8,645 bases of DNA, taken from contig JASLAP010000496.1 of NCBI GenBank assembly GCA_030147065.1, positions 1-8,645 on the forward strand, in the 5' to 3' direction. A program made the position numbers and the translations under genes. The stretch is from Pseudonocardia sp. GTDB lineage: Bacteria > Actinomycetota > Actinomycetes > Mycobacteriales > Pseudonocardiaceae. Positions 1 through 6,182 of the stretch are shown piece after piece. Numbering within the stretch: position 1 is the stretch's first letter; every line of letters starts with the position of its first letter. The notes beneath the pieces are model-generated. The model worked only from the letters and a program-made list of their open reading frames with translations, did not search any database and was not told where the DNA came from.

Positions 1-1
1 G

Positions 2-1048
2 CGGCGCACCGTCCGGTTCCTCAACCCCGACGACGACACCCCCACCGAGGCCGACGCCGTCGTCTACCTGATGCGCCAGTTGCACGCCTCGGACGCGGAG
101 TTCCTGGAGGCCTTCCGCGACCAGGGCGTCGCCCGGGCGGCCTCGGTGAACACCGTCGCGGTGATCTCCCGGGCCGACGAGATCGGCGGTGGCCGGCTGG
201 ACGCGATGATCTCCGCACGGGCGGTGGCCGGCCGCTACCGCACCGAGCCCGCGCTGCGCGGGCTGTGCCAGAACGTGGTCGCGGTGGCCGGGCTGGTCGC
301 CCAGACCGGGCGCACCCTGCGCCAGGCCGAGTTCGGCGCGCTGCGCGCGCTGGCGGCCGTGCCGCGCGAGGACCTGGACGCCGCGCTGCTCACCGCCGAC
401 CGGTTCACCGCCGACGACGGCCCGGTCGCCACCGCCGCCCCGGAGACCACCCCGGCCGAGCGCCGCGCGCTGCTGCGCCGGTTCGGGCTGTTCGGGCTGC
501 GGCTGTCCACCCTGCTGATCCGGCAGGGCACCGCCAGCCCGGCCGAGCTGGCCACCGAACTGGTCCGCCGGTCCGGGCTGGAGGAGCTGCAGCACGTCCT
601 GCACAGCCAGTTCGCCGAGCGCCGCGACCTGCTCAAGGCGCGATCGGCGCTGCTGGCCCTGGACCGCCTGCTGCGCACCGACCCGCGGCCGGGCGCGCGC
701 GGGCTGGCCGGCGACGTGGAGCGGATCTTCGCCGGGGCCCACGAGTTCACCGAGCTCCGGCTGCTCGGCGCGCTGCGCTCGCGGGCGGTGGCGCTGCCGG
801 CGTCGGTGGTCGCCGAGGCCGAGCGGCTGCTCGGGGAGAGCGGGGCCTCGGCCACCACCCGGCTCGGCCTGCCGCCCGAGGCCGGGCCGGCCGAGGTCCG
901 CGGGGCCGCGCTGGACGCGCTGTCGCGGTGGCAGGACCTGGCCGAGAACCCGATGACCGCGCGGGCCGCGGCGGACGCCTGCCGGGTCGTCATCCGCACC
1001 TGCGAGGGCCTGCTGACCGTGTCCCGACCGGGCTCGCGGCCGTCCTGA
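2..1048 (+). CDS. iniC: IniC-like dynamin-family GTPase, 5' end missing
   Basis: The reading frame is open from base 2 to the TGA at 1046-1048, so 348 residues are visible and the start lies left of the window. Mycobacterial IniC is about 493 residues, so the missing part would hold the P-loop, switch regions and DTPG motif. The visible part begins with a segment typical of the end of the GTPase domain (an EADAVVYLMR strand). It then has SRADEIGGGRLDAMISA, where SRAD (bases 167-178) is the G4-type base-recognition motif; I recall nearly the same segment in M. tuberculosis IniC. The rest is helical and matches the IniC C-terminal half as I remember it (FGLFGLRLS, a QFAERRDLLKA-like stretch). 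Family knowledge: bacterial dynamin-like proteins bind and remodel membranes using GTP, and IniC belongs to the isoniazid-inducible iniBAC set. In mycobacteria iniC follows iniA; here it precedes the IniB-like genes. Identification is from remembered sequence, not a search. Confidence 0.9.
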   Translation, partial: RRTVRFLNPDDDTPTEADAVVYLMRQLHASDAEFLEAFRDQGVARAASVNTVAVISRADEIGGGRLDAMISARAVAGRYRTEPALRGLCQNVVAVAGLVAQTGRTLRQAEFGALRALAAVPREDLDAALLTADRFTADDGPVATAAPETTPAERRALLRRFGLFGLRLSTLLIRQGTASPAELATELVRRSGLEELQHVLHSQFAERRDLLKARSALLALDRLLRTDPRPGARGLAGDVERIFAGAHEFTELRLLGALRSRAVALPASVVAEAERLLGESGASATTRLGLPPEAGPAEVRGAALDALSRWQDLAENPMTARAAADACRVVIRTCEGLLTVSRPGSRPS

Positions 1049-1064
1049 CCAGGGGAATCCGGGC

Positions 1065-1087
1065 GGTCCCCCGAGCGGTGGGGGATC
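1065..1087 (+). terminator. Stem-loop downstream of iniC
   Basis: GGTCCCCC (1065-1072) pairs with GGGGGATC (1080-1087), one pair being a G-U wobble, around a 7-base loop. It starts 17 bases after the iniC stop and has no T-tract, which is common for actinobacterial terminators. The same G-run can instead pair with the C-run at 1089-1093, so an alternative fold exists. Terminator function is inferred from position and stem strength. Confidence 0.5.
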
Positions 1088-1127
1088 ACCCCCCTCGGCG
1101 CGGGGGGCGGGTTCGGAGTTCGCCCCG

Positions 1128-1156
1128 ATGACCGTGGGGAGCTGCGCCCCTACCTT
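1128..1156 (+). promoter_or_regulatory. Candidate promoter for the first glycine-rich gene
   Basis: ATGACC at 1128-1133 resembles a -35 box (TTGACn). It is followed by a 17-base spacer and TACCTT at 1151-1156, which fits the actinobacterial -10 pattern TAnnnT. Transcription would begin near 1163, leaving a leader of about 60 bases before the ATG at 1224. The site follows the iniC stem-loop, so the structural genes could be expressed separately from iniC. Short motif matches in GC-rich DNA are only moderately reliable. Confidence 0.45.
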
Positions 1157-1165
1157 TTGTCACAA

Positions 1166-1182
1166 GCCGGTGAGACCCCGGC
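1166..1182 (+). promoter_or_regulatory. Small leader hairpin in the 5' UTR
   Basis: GCCGG (1166-1170) and CCGGC (1178-1182) can form a 5-bp stem with a 7-base loop just after the predicted transcription start. I do not recognise a known riboswitch class in the leader 1163-1223. It may simply be a small mRNA structure. Confidence 0.25.
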
Positions 1183-1223
1183 AAGGCGAATCCCCCGAAG
1201 CACAGATCGACAGGAGTCCGGCG

Positions 1224-2132
1224 ATGCCGTCATTCGAGTTCAGGCAGTTCCCGTTCGTGGTCAACCAGAACGACCAGAACGCCGCCGGTGGCGCCGGTGG
1301 CAACGGTGGGAACAGCGGGGCCGCGGTCAGCAACCCCCAGGTCATCGCGAACGGGGCCGGCGGCAACGGGGGCGTCGCCCAGGCCAACGGCGGGTCCAAC
1401 GAGGCCGGCAGCGGGCTGGGCGTCGGCTCCGGCGGCGACGGACTGGGCCTGGGCGGGGACAACGCCGCGCTGCTGTCGCTGCTCGGGCTCGGCGGGGCGG
1501 GCACCGGGACCGGCGGCGCCGGTGCCGGGCTCGGCGTCGGCGGGTCGGCCGAGGGCGCGAACGGCGGCGGGGCCCTGGCCGGCGACGGTGGCGACGGTGC
1601 CGAGGCCGACGTCGACAGCTCGGCGGTCTCCGGGAACGGCGGCGCGGGCGGCGCCGGCGGGAACGGCGGCACCAACTCCGCCGACCAGCTGGTGTCGACC
1701 AGCGCCGAGCTGGACTTCGAGGACTCCTTCACCGACGACGACGACTTCGACCTCAAGGACGCCCGGGTCGAGGACTCGTTCAACCAGGACAACGACGGGG
1801 TGGACAACTCCGGCGGGATCATCAACGGCTCGAACGTGGCCAATGGCCCGCAGAGCAACGTCGGCAACTCCCAGCAGACCACCACGATCACCGACTCCTT
1901 CAACAGCGAGGAGACGGTCCGGACGGTCCTGCGCAACGTCGGCAACGACAACTCCGACAACTCGGTCGACATCCGCGACTCGTTCAACGACGAGTCCTTG
2001 GACCTCGACCTCGACCTGGACAACGTCGGCAACACCGACTCCTCCACCAACATCGGCGGCGACTTCGACCCCGACGTGCTGGACCTCGACCTCGACCTGG
2101 GCGACATCGCCAGCAACATCAACATCCCCTGA
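1224..2132 (+). CDS. Acidic Gly/Asn-rich repeat protein, paralogue 1 (IniB-associated)
   Basis: I do not know a named family for this 302-residue protein. The ATG at 1224 has AGGAG at 1212-1216, 7 bases upstream. An in-frame ATG at 1128 lies in the predicted -35 box, has no ribosome site, and would add a tail absent from the paralogue. Layout: a short N-terminal hydrophobic motif (FRQFPFVVNQNDQ, residues 6-18); a Gly/Asn/Ala-rich region (about 20-152) with GGNGG units and a hydrophobic island around 80-91; then a very acidic repeat region (165-302). That region alternates DSF[N/T] motifs (167, 184, 224, 252) with NVGN motifs (212, 238, 267) and ends in Asp-Leu runs and GGDFDPD. There is no Cys, His, Trp or Tyr, one Lys, and no signal peptide or membrane helix. 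It resembles a structural or filament-forming protein rather than an enzyme (inference). The downstream gene is its tandem paralogue. Confidence 0.85.
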   Translation: MPSFEFRQFPFVVNQNDQNAAGGAGGNGGNSGAAVSNPQVIANGAGGNGGVAQANGGSNEAGSGLGVGSGGDGLGLGGDNAALLSLLGLGGAGTGTGGAGAGLGVGGSAEGANGGGALAGDGGDGAEADVDSSAVSGNGGAGGAGGNGGTNSADQLVSTSAELDFEDSFTDDDDFDLKDARVEDSFNQDNDGVDNSGGIINGSNVANGPQSNVGNSQQTTTITDSFNSEETVRTVLRNVGNDNSDNSVDIRDSFNDESLDLDLDLDNVGNTDSSTNIGGDFDPDVLDLDLDLGDIASNINIP

Positions 2133-2137
2133 TCCGC

Positions 2138-2172
2138 CGGGCGGGTCCCCGCACAGCACGGGGATCCGCCCG
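2138..2172 (+). terminator. Strong 14-bp hairpin after glycine-rich gene 1
   Basis: CGGGCGGGTCCCCG (2138-2151) pairs with CGGGGATCCGCCCG (2159-2172) over 14 pairs, one a G-U wobble, around the loop CACAGCA. It begins 5 bases after the stop codon. It is the most stable stem-loop I found by eye and is likely a terminator or a 3' mRNA stabiliser that sets expression of gene 1 relative to downstream genes. Confidence 0.75.
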
Positions 2173-2183
2173 CCGGCCGCCGC

Positions 2184-2203
2184 CGGGCCCGTGACCGGGC
2201 CCG
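2184..2203 (+). terminator. Second hairpin in the gap between the two paralogues
   Basis: CGGGCCCG at 2184-2191 and again at 2196-2203 flank TGAC. Because CGGGCCCG is self-complementary, the two copies form an 8-bp stem with a 4-base loop. It lies 12 bases after the larger hairpin, so the pair may act as a tandem terminator. Confidence 0.45.
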
Positions 2204-2293
2204 ACCGCGCGGCCACCGCGTTCGCATCCACGGCGGGCCGGGTCCCCCGAGCCGGCCGCACCGTTCCGCACCACGAATGAACAGGAATCACTC

Positions 2294-3214
2294 ATGTCCA
2301 ACAGCTACGGCCCCTCGTTCAGCTTCACCCAGTTCCCGGTCGCGGTGAACAACAACGACCAGGACGCCTCCGGCGGCACCGGCGGCAACGGCGGGGCCAG
2401 CGGCAACGCCGTCAGCAACCCGTTCGTCGCGGCGGTCGGCGGCGGCGGCAACGGCGGCGGCGCGCAGGCCAACGGCGGCAGCAACGAGGCCGGCTCGGGC
2501 CTGGGCTCCGGGTCCGGCGGCGACGGCCTCGGCGTCGGCGGGGACAACGCCGCGCTGCTGTCCCTGCTGGGCCTGGGCGGCGCCGGCACCGGCACCGGCG
2601 GCACCGGGCTGGGCGCCGGCCTGGGCGGCGACGCTGACGGGGCCAACGGCGGGCTCGCCGTGGCCGGCGACGGTGGCGACGGTGCCGAGGCCGACGTGAC
2701 CAGCGTGGCTGTCTCCGGCGACGGTGGGGCCGGCGGCGCCGGCGGGGCCGGTGGCACCAACTCCGCCGACCAGGCCGTCATCACCACCGCGGACCTGTCC
2801 TTCGAGGACTCGTTCACCGACGACGACGGCTTCGACCTCAAGGGTGCCGACGTCGAGGACTCGTTCAACCAGGACAACGACGGGGTGGACAACTCCGGCG
2901 GCCTGATCAACAACTCGAACGTGGCCAACGGCGCGCAGACCAACGTCGGCAACTCCTCCGAGTCGCTGGACATCTCGGGCTCGTTCAACACCTCCGAGAC
3001 CGTGACCACCATCCTGCGCAACGTCGGCAACGACAACTCGGACAACTCGACCACGATCCGGGACTCCGGCAACGACCAGTCGACCGACATCGACATCGAC
3101 CTGGAGAACGTCGGCAACACCGACGAGTCGTTCAACGTCGGTGGCGACTTCGACCCCGACCTGCTCGACGTGGACGCCGTGGTCGGCGACATCCTCAGCA
3201 ACAACGGGCTCTGA
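2294..3214 (+). CDS. Acidic Gly/Asn-rich repeat protein, paralogue 2 (IniB-associated)
   Basis: This 306-residue protein is a tandem duplicate of the preceding gene. The ATG at 2294 has AGGAA at 2283-2287, 6 bases upstream. It has the same order of parts: an N-terminal FTQFPVAVNNNDQ motif (11-23), a Gly/Asn-rich region (27-154) with the conserved GGDNAALLSLLGLGG island (82-96), and an acidic repeat region from about 167. DSF motifs occur at 172 and 189, with variant copies GSFN (229) and DSGN (257). NVGN motifs occur at 217, 243 and 272, and GGDFDPD at 283-289. Apart from the initiator there is no Met, and there is no Cys, His or Trp. There is one Lys and two Arg, so the protein is extremely acidic. 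No signal peptide or membrane helix is visible. A stretch of 50 bases is identical to gene 1. Its function is unknown; I infer that it co-assembles with paralogue 1 and the IniB-like protein. Confidence 0.85.
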   Translation: MSNSYGPSFSFTQFPVAVNNNDQDASGGTGGNGGASGNAVSNPFVAAVGGGGNGGGAQANGGSNEAGSGLGSGSGGDGLGVGGDNAALLSLLGLGGAGTGTGGTGLGAGLGGDADGANGGLAVAGDGGDGAEADVTSVAVSGDGGAGGAGGAGGTNSADQAVITTADLSFEDSFTDDDGFDLKGADVEDSFNQDNDGVDNSGGLINNSNVANGAQTNVGNSSESLDISGSFNTSETVTTILRNVGNDNSDNSTTIRDSGNDQSTDIDIDLENVGNTDESFNVGGDFDPDLLDVDAVVGDILSNNGL

Positions 3215-3232
3215 CCCCGATCGGTCGACCCC

Positions 3233-3259
3233 CCGGCCCCGCCTGAGCGGCGGGGCCGG
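3233..3259 (+). terminator. Perfect 11-bp hairpin after glycine-rich gene 2
   Basis: CCGGCCCCGCC (3233-3243) is perfectly complementary to GGCGGGGCCGG (3249-3259), with loop TGAGC. It starts 18 bases after the stop codon of gene 2 and ends 64 bases before the IniB-like start. It is a likely terminator or 3' stabiliser; no T-tract follows. Confidence 0.7.
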
Positions 3260-3323
3260 CGGGTCCCGGCACGCTCATCCCGCCCGGATCCCGGGCCCCC
3301 GAACCACCTGGAGGTGAACGACG

Positions 3324-4070
3324 ATGCTCTCCATCTCATCGCTGATCGAGTTCCTGATCGACCTGCTCCGCGACGACGCCGCCCAGGCCGAGTTCGCCCG
3401 GGACCCGCAGGCCATGCTGGCCAAGCACGGTCTGGAGAACGTGACCGCGCAGGACGTGTGCGACGCCCGGCCGATCCTGGCCGACGTCGCCGGGGTCCGC
3501 CCGCACCGTCAGCAGCACGACAACGACGGTGGCGGCAGCCACCACCACCAGCAGCAGCACCACCACCACCATCACCACCAGAAGCCGCAGCACGACGACC
3601 CGGTGCGCGAGATCCACCACGTGGTCAACAACCACAGCGTGGACCGCGAGGTGATCGTCAAGCACAACACCACGCAGAACACGTACAACGAGTACAACAA
3701 CCACTTCAGCTACACCGACAACAGCATCACCGCCGACACCGTCATCCAGGACTCGTTCAACCAGGACAACGACGGCGTCGACAACAAGGGCGGCATCATC
3801 AACGACAGCAACGTCGCCAACGGGGACCAGACCGACGTCGGCAACTCCGAGGAGACCACCACGGTCGAGGACTCCTTCAACGAGGAGACCACCGACACCA
3901 CCGTGATCGTCGACTCGGGCAACGACTCGAGCGACAACTCGACCACGGTCGCCGACTCGGGCAACGACTCCAGCACCAGCTCGTCGGTCGAGGTGAACGA
4001 CTCCTACAACGCCGACACCTCGCTGACCGTCGCCGCCGACGAACCCGTGCTGGCCGACGCGACGGCCTGA
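3324..4070 (+). CDS. IniB N-terminal domain protein with His-rich linker and shared acidic repeat
   Basis: The ATG at 3324 has GGAGG at 3310-3314, 9 bases upstream; the product is 248 residues. Residues 5-57 (SLIEFLIDLLRDDAAQAEF, then a DPQAMLAKHGL-like stretch ending near DVAG) match the IniB N-terminal domain, recalled from M. tuberculosis IniB, which begins with a similar SLIDYILSLFRSEDAA segment. Residues 61-104 hold 16 histidines, including runs at 73-75 and 79-85, mixed with Gln, Asn and Asp. An Asn/Tyr-rich stretch (105-135) follows. From 141 the protein carries the same DSFNQDNDGVDN block as the two upstream glycine-rich proteins, then DSFN, DSGN and DSYN repeats (183-229). It lacks the long Gly/Ala region of mycobacterial IniB, so it is a modular relative rather than a plain orthologue. 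It has one Cys and no evident signal peptide. Its place directly before iniA mirrors the iniB-iniA order of mycobacteria. The biochemical role of IniB-type proteins is unclear; metal binding by the linker is inference. Confidence 0.88.
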   Translation: MLSISSLIEFLIDLLRDDAAQAEFARDPQAMLAKHGLENVTAQDVCDARPILADVAGVRPHRQQHDNDGGGSHHHQQQHHHHHHHQKPQHDDPVREIHHVVNNHSVDREVIVKHNTTQNTYNEYNNHFSYTDNSITADTVIQDSFNQDNDGVDNKGGIINDSNVANGDQTDVGNSEETTTVEDSFNEETTDTTVIVDSGNDSSDNSTTVADSGNDSSTSSSVEVNDSYNADTSLTVAADEPVLADATA

Positions 4071-4095
4071 CCGCGCTGATCGGCTGCACCCGAGC

Positions 4096-4129
4096 ACCGG
4101 CCGCGGGCACCGCCCCCGCCCGTGCCGGT
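4096..4129 (+). terminator. Interrupted hairpin after the IniB-like gene
   Basis: ACCGGC (4096-4101) pairs with GCCGGT (4124-4129), and CGGGC (4104-4108) pairs with GCCCG (4118-4122), leaving small internal bulges. It starts 26 bases after the stop codon and is the weaker of two stem-loops in this gap. Confidence 0.4.
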
Positions 4130-4133
4130 CCAC

Positions 4134-4181
4134 CGGCTCCGCCCTCCCCGCGCCCCGCACCGGGCCGGGAGGGCGGAGCTG
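4134..4181 (+). terminator. Long-stem hairpin between the IniB-like gene and iniA
   Basis: GCTCCGCCCTCCC (4136-4148) is perfectly complementary to GGGAGGGCGGAGC (4167-4179), a 13-bp stem. A G-U and a C-G pair extend it to 4134 and 4181. The 18-base loop can itself form a short GCCC/GGGC stem. It ends 47 bases before the iniA start, so it could be a terminator, or a leader structure affecting iniA expression. Confidence 0.55.
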
Positions 4182-4214
4182 TCGGCGTGCCCGCCCCGAG
4201 CCCATCCGTTCCCC

Positions 4215-4220
4215 AGGAGG
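4215..4220 (+). promoter_or_regulatory. Ribosome-binding site that fixes the iniA GTG start
   Basis: AGGAGG sits 8 bases before the GTG at 4229-4231. This consensus Shine-Dalgarno sequence sets the start, although the frame is open much further upstream through the out-of-frame IniB-like gene. Confidence 0.85.
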
Positions 4221-4228
4221 ACACCACC

Positions 4229-6148
4229 GTGGAGCTGCCCGTCCCGGTCAAGGCCGTCGACCTCGCGCTGGCCACGATCGGCCGCTACAACCGTCCCGAC
4301 CTGGAGGCCCGGCTGCGCCAGGCGCGCGCGCGGCTGCTCGACGAGAAGGTCCGGGTGCTGGTCGTCGGGGAGTTCAAGCAGGGCAAGAGCCTGCTGGTGA
4401 ACGCGCTGGTCAGCGCGCCGATCTGCCCGGTGTACGACGACGTGGCGACGGCGGTGTCCACGGTGGTCCGCTACGCCGACGAGCCCTCGCTGACCCTGGT
4501 CCGGTTGACCGACACCGGCGGGGACTCGCCACCGGTCGAGCAGCGCCACACCCAACCGCCGGTGCCGCTGCACGAGCTCTCCGACGCGGTCGCGCACTAC
4601 GTCGCCGAGCAGCGCAACCCGCAGAACCGGCAGGGCCTGAGCCACGTCGAGGTCGGCATCCCGCGGCACATCCTGCAGGCCGGCCTGGAGGTGGTGGACA
4701 CCCCCGGGGTCGGCGGGCTGAACTCGGTGCACGGCGCGGCCACGATGTCCGCGCTGCCCACCGCGGACGCGGTGCTGCTGGTCTCCGACGCCTCCCAGGA
4801 GTACACCGCCCCGGAGCTGGAGTTCCTGCGCCAGGCCGTGCGGCTGTGCCCGAACGTGGCCTGCGTGCTCACCAAGACCGACCTGTACCCGGAGTGGCGG
4901 CGGATCGCCGAGCTGGACCGCGGGCACCTGCGCGCCGCCGGGATCGACGCGGAGCTGTTCGGGGTGTCGTCCACGGTCCGCTGGCAGGCCGTGATCAGCG
5001 GCGAGGACGGGCTGAACGCCGAGTCGGGCTTCCCGGAGCTGGAGGCGTTCCTGGCCCGGCGGGTGCTCGGCCAGGCCGACCTGCTCTCCCGCCGCTCCAC
5101 GGTGCACGACATCCTCGCCGTCACCGACCAGATCATCGACGGGCTCAAGGCCGAGGAGGCCGCGCAGCGCAACCCCGAGCAGGTCCAGGAGCTGATCTCC
5201 GAGCTGACCCGGGCGCAGCAGCAGGCGGCCGCGCTCAAGGAGCGCTCGGCGCGCTGGCAGATCACCCTCAACGACGGCGTCGCCGACCTGAACGCCGACA
5301 TCGAGCACGACCTGCGCGACCGGATGCGGGAGATCACCCGGCTGGCCGAGGAGGAGATCGACGACGGCGGCGACCCGACCAAGACCTGGGAGCAGCTGGC
5401 CGCCTGGGTGCAGCAACAGGTGGCCGCGGCGGCGTCGACGAACTTCGTCTGGGCGACCGAGCGGGCCCGCTGGCTGGCCGAGCAGGTCGCCACGCACTTC
5501 GACGAGGAGCGCGAGGCGCTGCTGCCCGCGCTGCGCACCGAGGCGTCCGCGGCCCTGGGCGCGGTCCGCGACCTGCGGGTCCGCGAGGGCGAGCCGTGGA
5601 ACCTGGGCCAGCAGGCCCTGGCCGGGCTGCGCGGCAGCTACATGGGCGTGCTGATGTTCGGCCTGATCGGCACCATGGTCGGGCTCAGCCTGATCAACCC
5701 GTTCTCGATCGGCGCCGGGCTGCTGCTCGGCGGCAAGACGATCAGCGACGAGCGGCGCCGGATCATCACCCGCCGGCAGGGCGAGGCCAAGGTCAGCGTC
5801 CGCCGCTACGTCGACGACGTGACCTTCCAGGTCGGCAAGGACTCCCGGGACATGCTCCGCGGCGTCCAGCGCGACCTGCGCGACCACTTCACCGAGCTGG
5901 CCGAGCAGCTGAACCGCTCGCTGAAGGACTCGCTGGTGACCGCGGAGAAGACGGTCAAGGCCTCGCAGGGCGACCGGGACCGCCGGCTGACCGAGATCCC
6001 GGCGGAGCTGGCCAAGCTGGAGAAGCTGCAGGAGCGCGTCCGCACCCTGCTCCCCAAGCCCACCCCCGCCGCCCCCACCCCGGCGCCGGCTGCTCCGACC
6101 CAACCCCCGGCCGCCGAACCCGCCAAGCACCGCCTCACCGTCAGCTGA
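4229..6148 (+). CDS. iniA: IniA-like dynamin-family GTPase
   Basis: Start is GTG with AGGAGG 8 bases upstream; the product is 639 residues, matching mycobacterial IniA (about 640). GTPase motifs are all present: P-loop GEFKQGKS (47-54), DTPGVGG (157-163) and TKTD (215-218). A long helical region follows, with NFVWA and the conserved GLRGSY segment just before a hydrophobic stretch (472-501, containing INPFSIGAGLLLGG). In bacterial dynamins this corresponds to the membrane-inserting paddle. A helical return (VRRYVDDVTFQV, then RDHF) leads to a Pro/Ala-rich tail (about 610-635). These landmarks match M. tuberculosis IniA as I remember it. Family role: GTP-driven membrane remodelling at the inner face of the cell membrane, induced by cell-wall stress in mycobacteria and linked there to isoniazid and ethambutol tolerance. 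It presumably works with IniC, but their genes are separated here by three structural-type genes. Confidence 0.93.
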   Translation: MELPVPVKAVDLALATIGRYNRPDLEARLRQARARLLDEKVRVLVVGEFKQGKSLLVNALVSAPICPVYDDVATAVSTVVRYADEPSLTLVRLTDTGGDSPPVEQRHTQPPVPLHELSDAVAHYVAEQRNPQNRQGLSHVEVGIPRHILQAGLEVVDTPGVGGLNSVHGAATMSALPTADAVLLVSDASQEYTAPELEFLRQAVRLCPNVACVLTKTDLYPEWRRIAELDRGHLRAAGIDAELFGVSSTVRWQAVISGEDGLNAESGFPELEAFLARRVLGQADLLSRRSTVHDILAVTDQIIDGLKAEEAAQRNPEQVQELISELTRAQQQAAALKERSARWQITLNDGVADLNADIEHDLRDRMREITRLAEEEIDDGGDPTKTWEQLAAWVQQQVAAAASTNFVWATERARWLAEQVATHFDEEREALLPALRTEASAALGAVRDLRVREGEPWNLGQQALAGLRGSYMGVLMFGLIGTMVGLSLINPFSIGAGLLLGGKTISDERRRIITRRQGEAKVSVRRYVDDVTFQVGKDSRDMLRGVQRDLRDHFTELAEQLNRSLKDSLVTAEKTVKASQGDRDRRLTEIPAELAKLEKLQERVRTLLPKPTPAAPTPAPAAPTQPPAAEPAKHRLTVS

Positions 6149-6157
6149 CCCACCGCT

Positions 6158-6173
6158 CCGTCGAGAGCGACGG
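6158..6173 (+). terminator. Short hairpin after iniA
   Basis: CCGTCG (6158-6163) pairs with CGACGG (6168-6173) around the loop AGAG, 10 bases after the iniA stop. The stem is only 6 bp and no T-tract follows, so termination here may be weak. Confidence 0.4.
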
Positions 6174-6182
6174 TGTCGCGAT

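Noticed and set aside
1128..1223. N-terminal extension of glycine-rich protein 1 from the ATG at 1128
   Set aside because: This ATG lies in the predicted -35 box, has no ribosome site, and the paralogue has no matching residues; 1224 has AGGAG 7 bases upstream.
1163..1223. Riboswitch in the leader of glycine-rich gene 1
   Set aside because: I compared it from memory with cobalamin, glycine and c-di-AMP (ydaO) aptamers. Only short fragments look similar and the required core elements are missing.
1262..1690. PE_PGRS protein identity for the glycine-rich genes
   Set aside because: GGNGG units look PGRS-like, but there is no PE domain and the acidic C-terminal repeat is unlike that family.
1160..2227. 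Long open frames on the minus strand across the glycine-rich genes
   Set aside because: They are Pro/Ser-rich mirror translations of the Gly/Asp codons and have no credible starts.
3536..3580. Cloning-vector His-tag origin of the histidine run
   Set aside because: The run is embedded in a longer natural His/Gln-rich segment with mixed cac, cat and cag codons and continuous host-like coding sequence on both sides.
1767..3775. CRISPR-like direct repeats
   Set aside because: The repeated blocks lie in frame within coding genes, are about 1 kb apart and have no regular spacers.
3314..4228. Upstream extension of the iniA frame through the IniB-like gene
   Set aside because: The extension is Arg/Pro/Gln-rich shadow translation of the His-rich gene. 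A GTG with AGGAGG at the right distance marks the start at 4229.
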